Of a stretch of DNA of 9,077 nucleotides, positions 6,720 through 9,077 are shown in pieces. Numbering within the stretch: position 1 is the stretch's first letter; each line of letters opens with the position of its first letter. Source of the stretch: Methanobacteriota archaeon (GTDB lineage Archaea > Thermoplasmatota > DTKX01 > GCA-020343715); the NCBI GenBank assembly GCA_030597775.1, contig JAUVRF010000047.1, positions 1-9,077 on the forward strand, read 5' to 3'. Under the pieces are notes generated by a model, which did not search any database, was not told the DNA's origin, and worked only from the letters and a program-made list of their open reading frames with translations. The position numbers and the translations under genes were made by a program.

Positions 6720-6804
6720 CGTACAACGTACCATTGGATATCGTGAGCAAGTGCCAGGCCCCTACACATAGTGTAGGTTCCCTAAAAAACCGTACAATAG
6801 TGTA
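6720..6804 (+). promoter_or_regulatory. Cluster of small palindromes, candidate operators
   Basis: Three related inverted repeats lie upstream of the secreted-protein gene. GTACAACGTAC is at 6721-6731. CTACACATAGTGTAG is at 6762-6776, with perfect 6-bp arms around ATA. TACAATAGTGTA is at 6793-6804 and runs into the TATA box. The last two share ATAGTGTA (6768-6775 and 6797-6804), and their TACA half-sites start 30 bp apart, about three helical turns. A dimeric repressor bound at the last copy would block the TATA box. The binding protein is unknown. Confidence 0.45.
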
Positions 6805-6810
6805 TATAAA
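6803..6810 (+). promoter_or_regulatory. Strong TATA box of the secreted propeller protein gene
   Basis: TATATAAA is the best TATA match in the window. Transcription should start near 6833, which lies downstream of the in-frame ATG at 6823 and so argues for the ATG at 6865 as the real start. The predicted leader is about 32 nt and contains AGGTGGTC. Confidence 0.65.
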
Positions 6811-6848
6811 GGGTCGGCAGGAATGGATGCGTGGAAAGAGGTTGTACC

Positions 6849-6856
6849 AGGTGGTC
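6849..6856 (+). promoter_or_regulatory. Shine-Dalgarno site fixing the start of the secreted protein
   Basis: AGGTGGTC sits 8 nt before ATG 6865. No comparable site precedes ATG 6823, the other in-frame candidate, which would add 14 residues before the signal peptide. Confidence 0.55.
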
Positions 6857-6864
6857 GGGTCTTT

Positions 6865-9077
6865 ATGTTGGTAAATCCGTCCTGTAACCGGTCGTGGGCC
6901 GTCGTCATCGTCGCCCTGTTCATCATCGCCCCACTGGCAGCGCTTTCCACCGGTGGTGCGGACGGTGAGCAACCGTCCCTAGGATGGCGCGTCACCTACA
7001 GCCCCGGGGACGAGACCAACGTCACCCTGTTCATCGGGTCCGACAACGTCCCCCTGGCCACCTGGGAGGACGAGAACGGCAAGCTCCACCTCTCCCGGCT
7101 CAACCTAACCGCCGACACCAAGATCGGCGTCGAGCCCTCCAACCTGCCCCGGGTCGCCCCCGAGCCCATCGATGGCCTGGTGGATGTGCTCGCCATGGCC
7201 GCCAACGGCCTCCTCCACGTGGTGTGGGAGGACGGCTACGGCGCCGTATGGCACAAGACCTACGATGATTTCGGCAACGTGCTCTCCAGCAACCACAGGC
7301 TCAGCGCCACCGACGTCACCGCATCCGCCCCCGCCATCGCAGCCACCGTCTCCGAGGACGGGGCCGCGGCATGGATAACCTGGGTCGAGGACAAGGACCG
7401 GGTCGGCACCCACGTCCGGCTGGTCTCCGTCAGCAGCAGCGGCAGCATCCTCACCTCCACCCTGGTGGACGGTATCCTTGACGACTACGGACCGTCCGCG
7501 GTCGACGTGGCCCTCGACCTGGACAGCCAGCCCCACGTGACCTTCATCGCGGAGGACGGCGACTACTGGGCCGTCCCCGACGGCGAGGGCGGCTTCGACA
7601 TCCACAAGGTCCACGGACCCGACGAGGGCACGCTACCCATCATCCTGCCCGTCCCGGGAGGCGTCCCGACCGCGGTATGGGTGGACGGCACCTCCACGGG
7701 TGATCCGAACATCTGGCAGCGGCCATTCGTGGACGGCGACCTGGGCGAGAGGATGAACATCACCAATGACGAAGGGCTTGGCTGCTTCGTCGAGAGCATC
7801 AAAGCCTCCGATATGGCCACCGGCATGAACGGCGGGTACCTCGCCATCGGCCATTATTATACGGGAACCCCCCTGCTCTACGCCACCCCGGACAGCGAGC
7901 TCGTGGCCATCTTCCCCTACATCTTCCCATCAGGCTTCCCGGGCCAGATCAAGTCCGTTTCTACCACCACCGACGACAGGGGCCAGACCTACAAGGCCCA
8001 GGCGGACGGTGGGTACGACGAGGACATCTCGGTCCGCTTCTGGATCATCGACAGGGCTCCGGACGTAACGCTCCGCCGGCCCAACTCCATCGACCCGCTG
8101 GAGCCCGTGCTGCTCCGGGCGGGCACCACCCACGTGACCTCCCTGCTCGTGGAGTCCGTTGTGGGCTACTATCACCGGGTCCAGGTGAGCATCGTAGATG
8201 GCCTCCAAGCTCCCTTCGGGGCCGAGATAGTCGGGGACGACATCATCGAGATGGAGGGCGGCGAGACCGCCAGGCTCAACATCAGGATCATCGCGTCCAT
8301 GACCGCCTCGGCGGGCCAAGGGACCACCATCACCGTGACCGTCCATCCCGAGGGATGGCCCGATGCCGTAACGTCCATTGACATCCCGGTGCAGATACCC
8401 GACGTCCAACCCTTCATCATCCGGGCTCCCCACGAACCCGTCCTCGCCCTTCCGGGCTCGAGCGTCCCGGTCACGCTTTCCATAGAGAGCTGGTCCGATG
8501 ACGACGAGGTGGTGGAGATCGAGATCGACGTGCCCCGCGGCTGGACCGCGGAGGCCCCGGCCAGGACGAACCTCCCGGCGGGCGAGACCGTCGATGTGGA
8601 GATCGAGATAACCGCCCCCGAGGGCATCGCGGCGGGGACCGAGGTGGTCCTCCAGATAGGCGGTGCCACCGTCGACGGCGACGAGGGTGCGGGAGCGGTG
8701 CTGCCCGCGATCGTCATCCCCCACACCGCCGTCAGGATGGACCTGGGCACCGGCATCAAGGTGGTCGCCCCCGACGGGGGCAGCAACCTGGAGGCGATGG
8801 TGAGCAACACCGGGAACGAGCCCGTGACGGTGCATCTGTACGCTCAACCCAGCAGCGAGGGATGGACCGCCGTGGTGAGCCCCCCGTCGATCACCCTCAC
8901 CCCCGGCTCCAACGCGCCCGTGCTTGTCCACATCAGTGTTCCCGAGGGAACCTCCCATCAGACCCAGTCACAGGTCATGGTGGTCGTGGCCAGCGAGGCC
9001 GGACCCACCCTGGACGTGGGCTACTTCACTGCCAGCGTGGGTCTCCGGGTCACCGACCACGGGCTGTTCGTACCGAA
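6865..9077 (+). CDS. Large secreted or surface protein: propeller-like repeats followed by NEW3/Ig-like domains, C-terminus cut by window edge
   Basis: The frame is open for 737 codons and continues past the right edge. Residues about 11-29 (WAVVIVALFIIAPLAAL) form a signal peptide. Between about 60 and 396 a motif of hydrophobic residues followed by W-x-D/E-D recurs: ATWEDENG (65), VVWEDGYG (119), ITWVEDKD (171), FIAEDGDY (227), VWVDGTST (271), then weaker copies near 328 and 376. Spacing is about 44-57 residues, as in a sialidase/BNR-like propeller of about seven blades. From about 414 to the edge there are about three beta-sandwich domains. The second and third have the P-x-GW and L-x-PG/AG signs of NEW3 (NPCBM-associated) domains: DVPRGW at 555-560, NLPAGE at 569-574, SEGW at 664-667 and TLTPGS at 678-683. 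No catalytic residues are recognisable. It is probably a cell-surface or adhesive protein. A membrane anchor or S-layer signal may lie beyond the window. Confidence 0.9.
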   Translation, partial: MLVNPSCNRSWAVVIVALFIIAPLAALSTGGADGEQPSLGWRVTYSPGDETNVTLFIGSDNVPLATWEDENGKLHLSRLNLTADTKIGVEPSNLPRVAPEPIDGLVDVLAMAANGLLHVVWEDGYGAVWHKTYDDFGNVLSSNHRLSATDVTASAPAIAATVSEDGAAAWITWVEDKDRVGTHVRLVSVSSSGSILTSTLVDGILDDYGPSAVDVALDLDSQPHVTFIAEDGDYWAVPDGEGGFDIHKVHGPDEGTLPIILPVPGGVPTAVWVDGTSTGDPNIWQRPFVDGDLGERMNITNDEGLGCFVESIKASDMATGMNGGYLAIGHYYTGTPLLYATPDSELVAIFPYIFPSGFPGQIKSVSTTTDDRGQTYKAQADGGYDEDISVRFWIIDRAPDVTLRRPNSIDPLEPVLLRAGTTHVTSLLVESVVGYYHRVQVSIVDGLQAPFGAEIVGDDIIEMEGGETARLNIRIIASMTASAGQGTTITVTVHPEGWPDAVTSIDIPVQIPDVQPFIIRAPHEPVLALPGSSVPVTLSIESWSDDDEVVEIEIDVPRGWTAEAPARTNLPAGETVDVEIEITAPEGIAAGTEVVLQIGGATVDGDEGAGAVLPAIVIPHTAVRMDLGTGIKVVAPDGGSNLEAMVSNTGNEPVTVHLYAQPSSEGWTAVVSPPSITLTPGSNAPVLVHISVPEGTSHQTQSQVMVVVASEAGPTLDVGYFTASVGLRVTDHGLFVP

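Noticed and set aside
5928..6746. Plus-strand open frame opposite the membrane protein
   Set aside because: Val/Asp/Gln-rich antisense of a clear transmembrane protein gene; shadow frame.
7930..8958. Minus-strand open frame of 342 codons opposite the secreted protein
   Set aside because: The Gly/Asp/His-rich translation lacks recognisable domains, and the plus strand encodes coherent beta-sandwich domains throughout.
1..9077. Defence system, mobile element or CRISPR array
   Set aside because: No transposase, integrase, phage or Cas motifs, no regular direct repeats, and no marked change of base composition between genes.

Overview
The window is about 65% GC by eye and gene-dense. It looks archaeal, most likely a euryarchaeote in or near the Thermoplasmatota; that placement is inference. 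The support is: several genes preceded by AT-rich TATA-like boxes at archaeal distances, Shine-Dalgarno sites of the GGAGGTGATC type, an L-aspartate dehydrogenase of archaeal type, a Rab/Ras-like small GTPase, and large secreted proteins with NEW3-like beta domains. I see six protein genes and no RNA genes, mobile elements or CRISPR array.

Layout. Positions 1-2284 (minus) hold most of a secreted subtilisin-like (S8) protease whose C-terminus runs off the left edge. A 143-bp divergent intergenic region separates it from a PflA/COG1313-like radical SAM protein (2428-3483, plus). Next come an aspartate dehydrogenase (3580-4386) and, a few bases later, a small GTPase (4399-4962), very probably one operon. 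Facing them, with stop codons interleaved in a shared CTAG, is a four-helix membrane protein (4959-6605, minus). Its cytoplasmic part consists of two tandem copies of a roadblock/longin-like domain. A 259-bp divergent promoter region (6606-6864) holds a group of small palindromes next to a strong TATA box. After it a very long secreted protein begins (6865 to the right edge), with about seven propeller-like repeats followed by Ig-like NEW3-type domains.

How they may work together. The most interesting juxtaposition is the Rab-like GTPase, which lacks the usual catalytic glutamine and P-loop glycines, beside a membrane receptor-like protein carrying a tandem domain that resembles known small-GTPase regulators (MglB, Ragulator, Mon1/Ccz1 type). 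A membrane sensor acting on a soluble GTPase is a reasonable but untested reading. The protease and the propeller protein are exported and probably act at the cell surface. The aspartate dehydrogenase is expected to feed NAD synthesis, although no nadA or nadC is in view.
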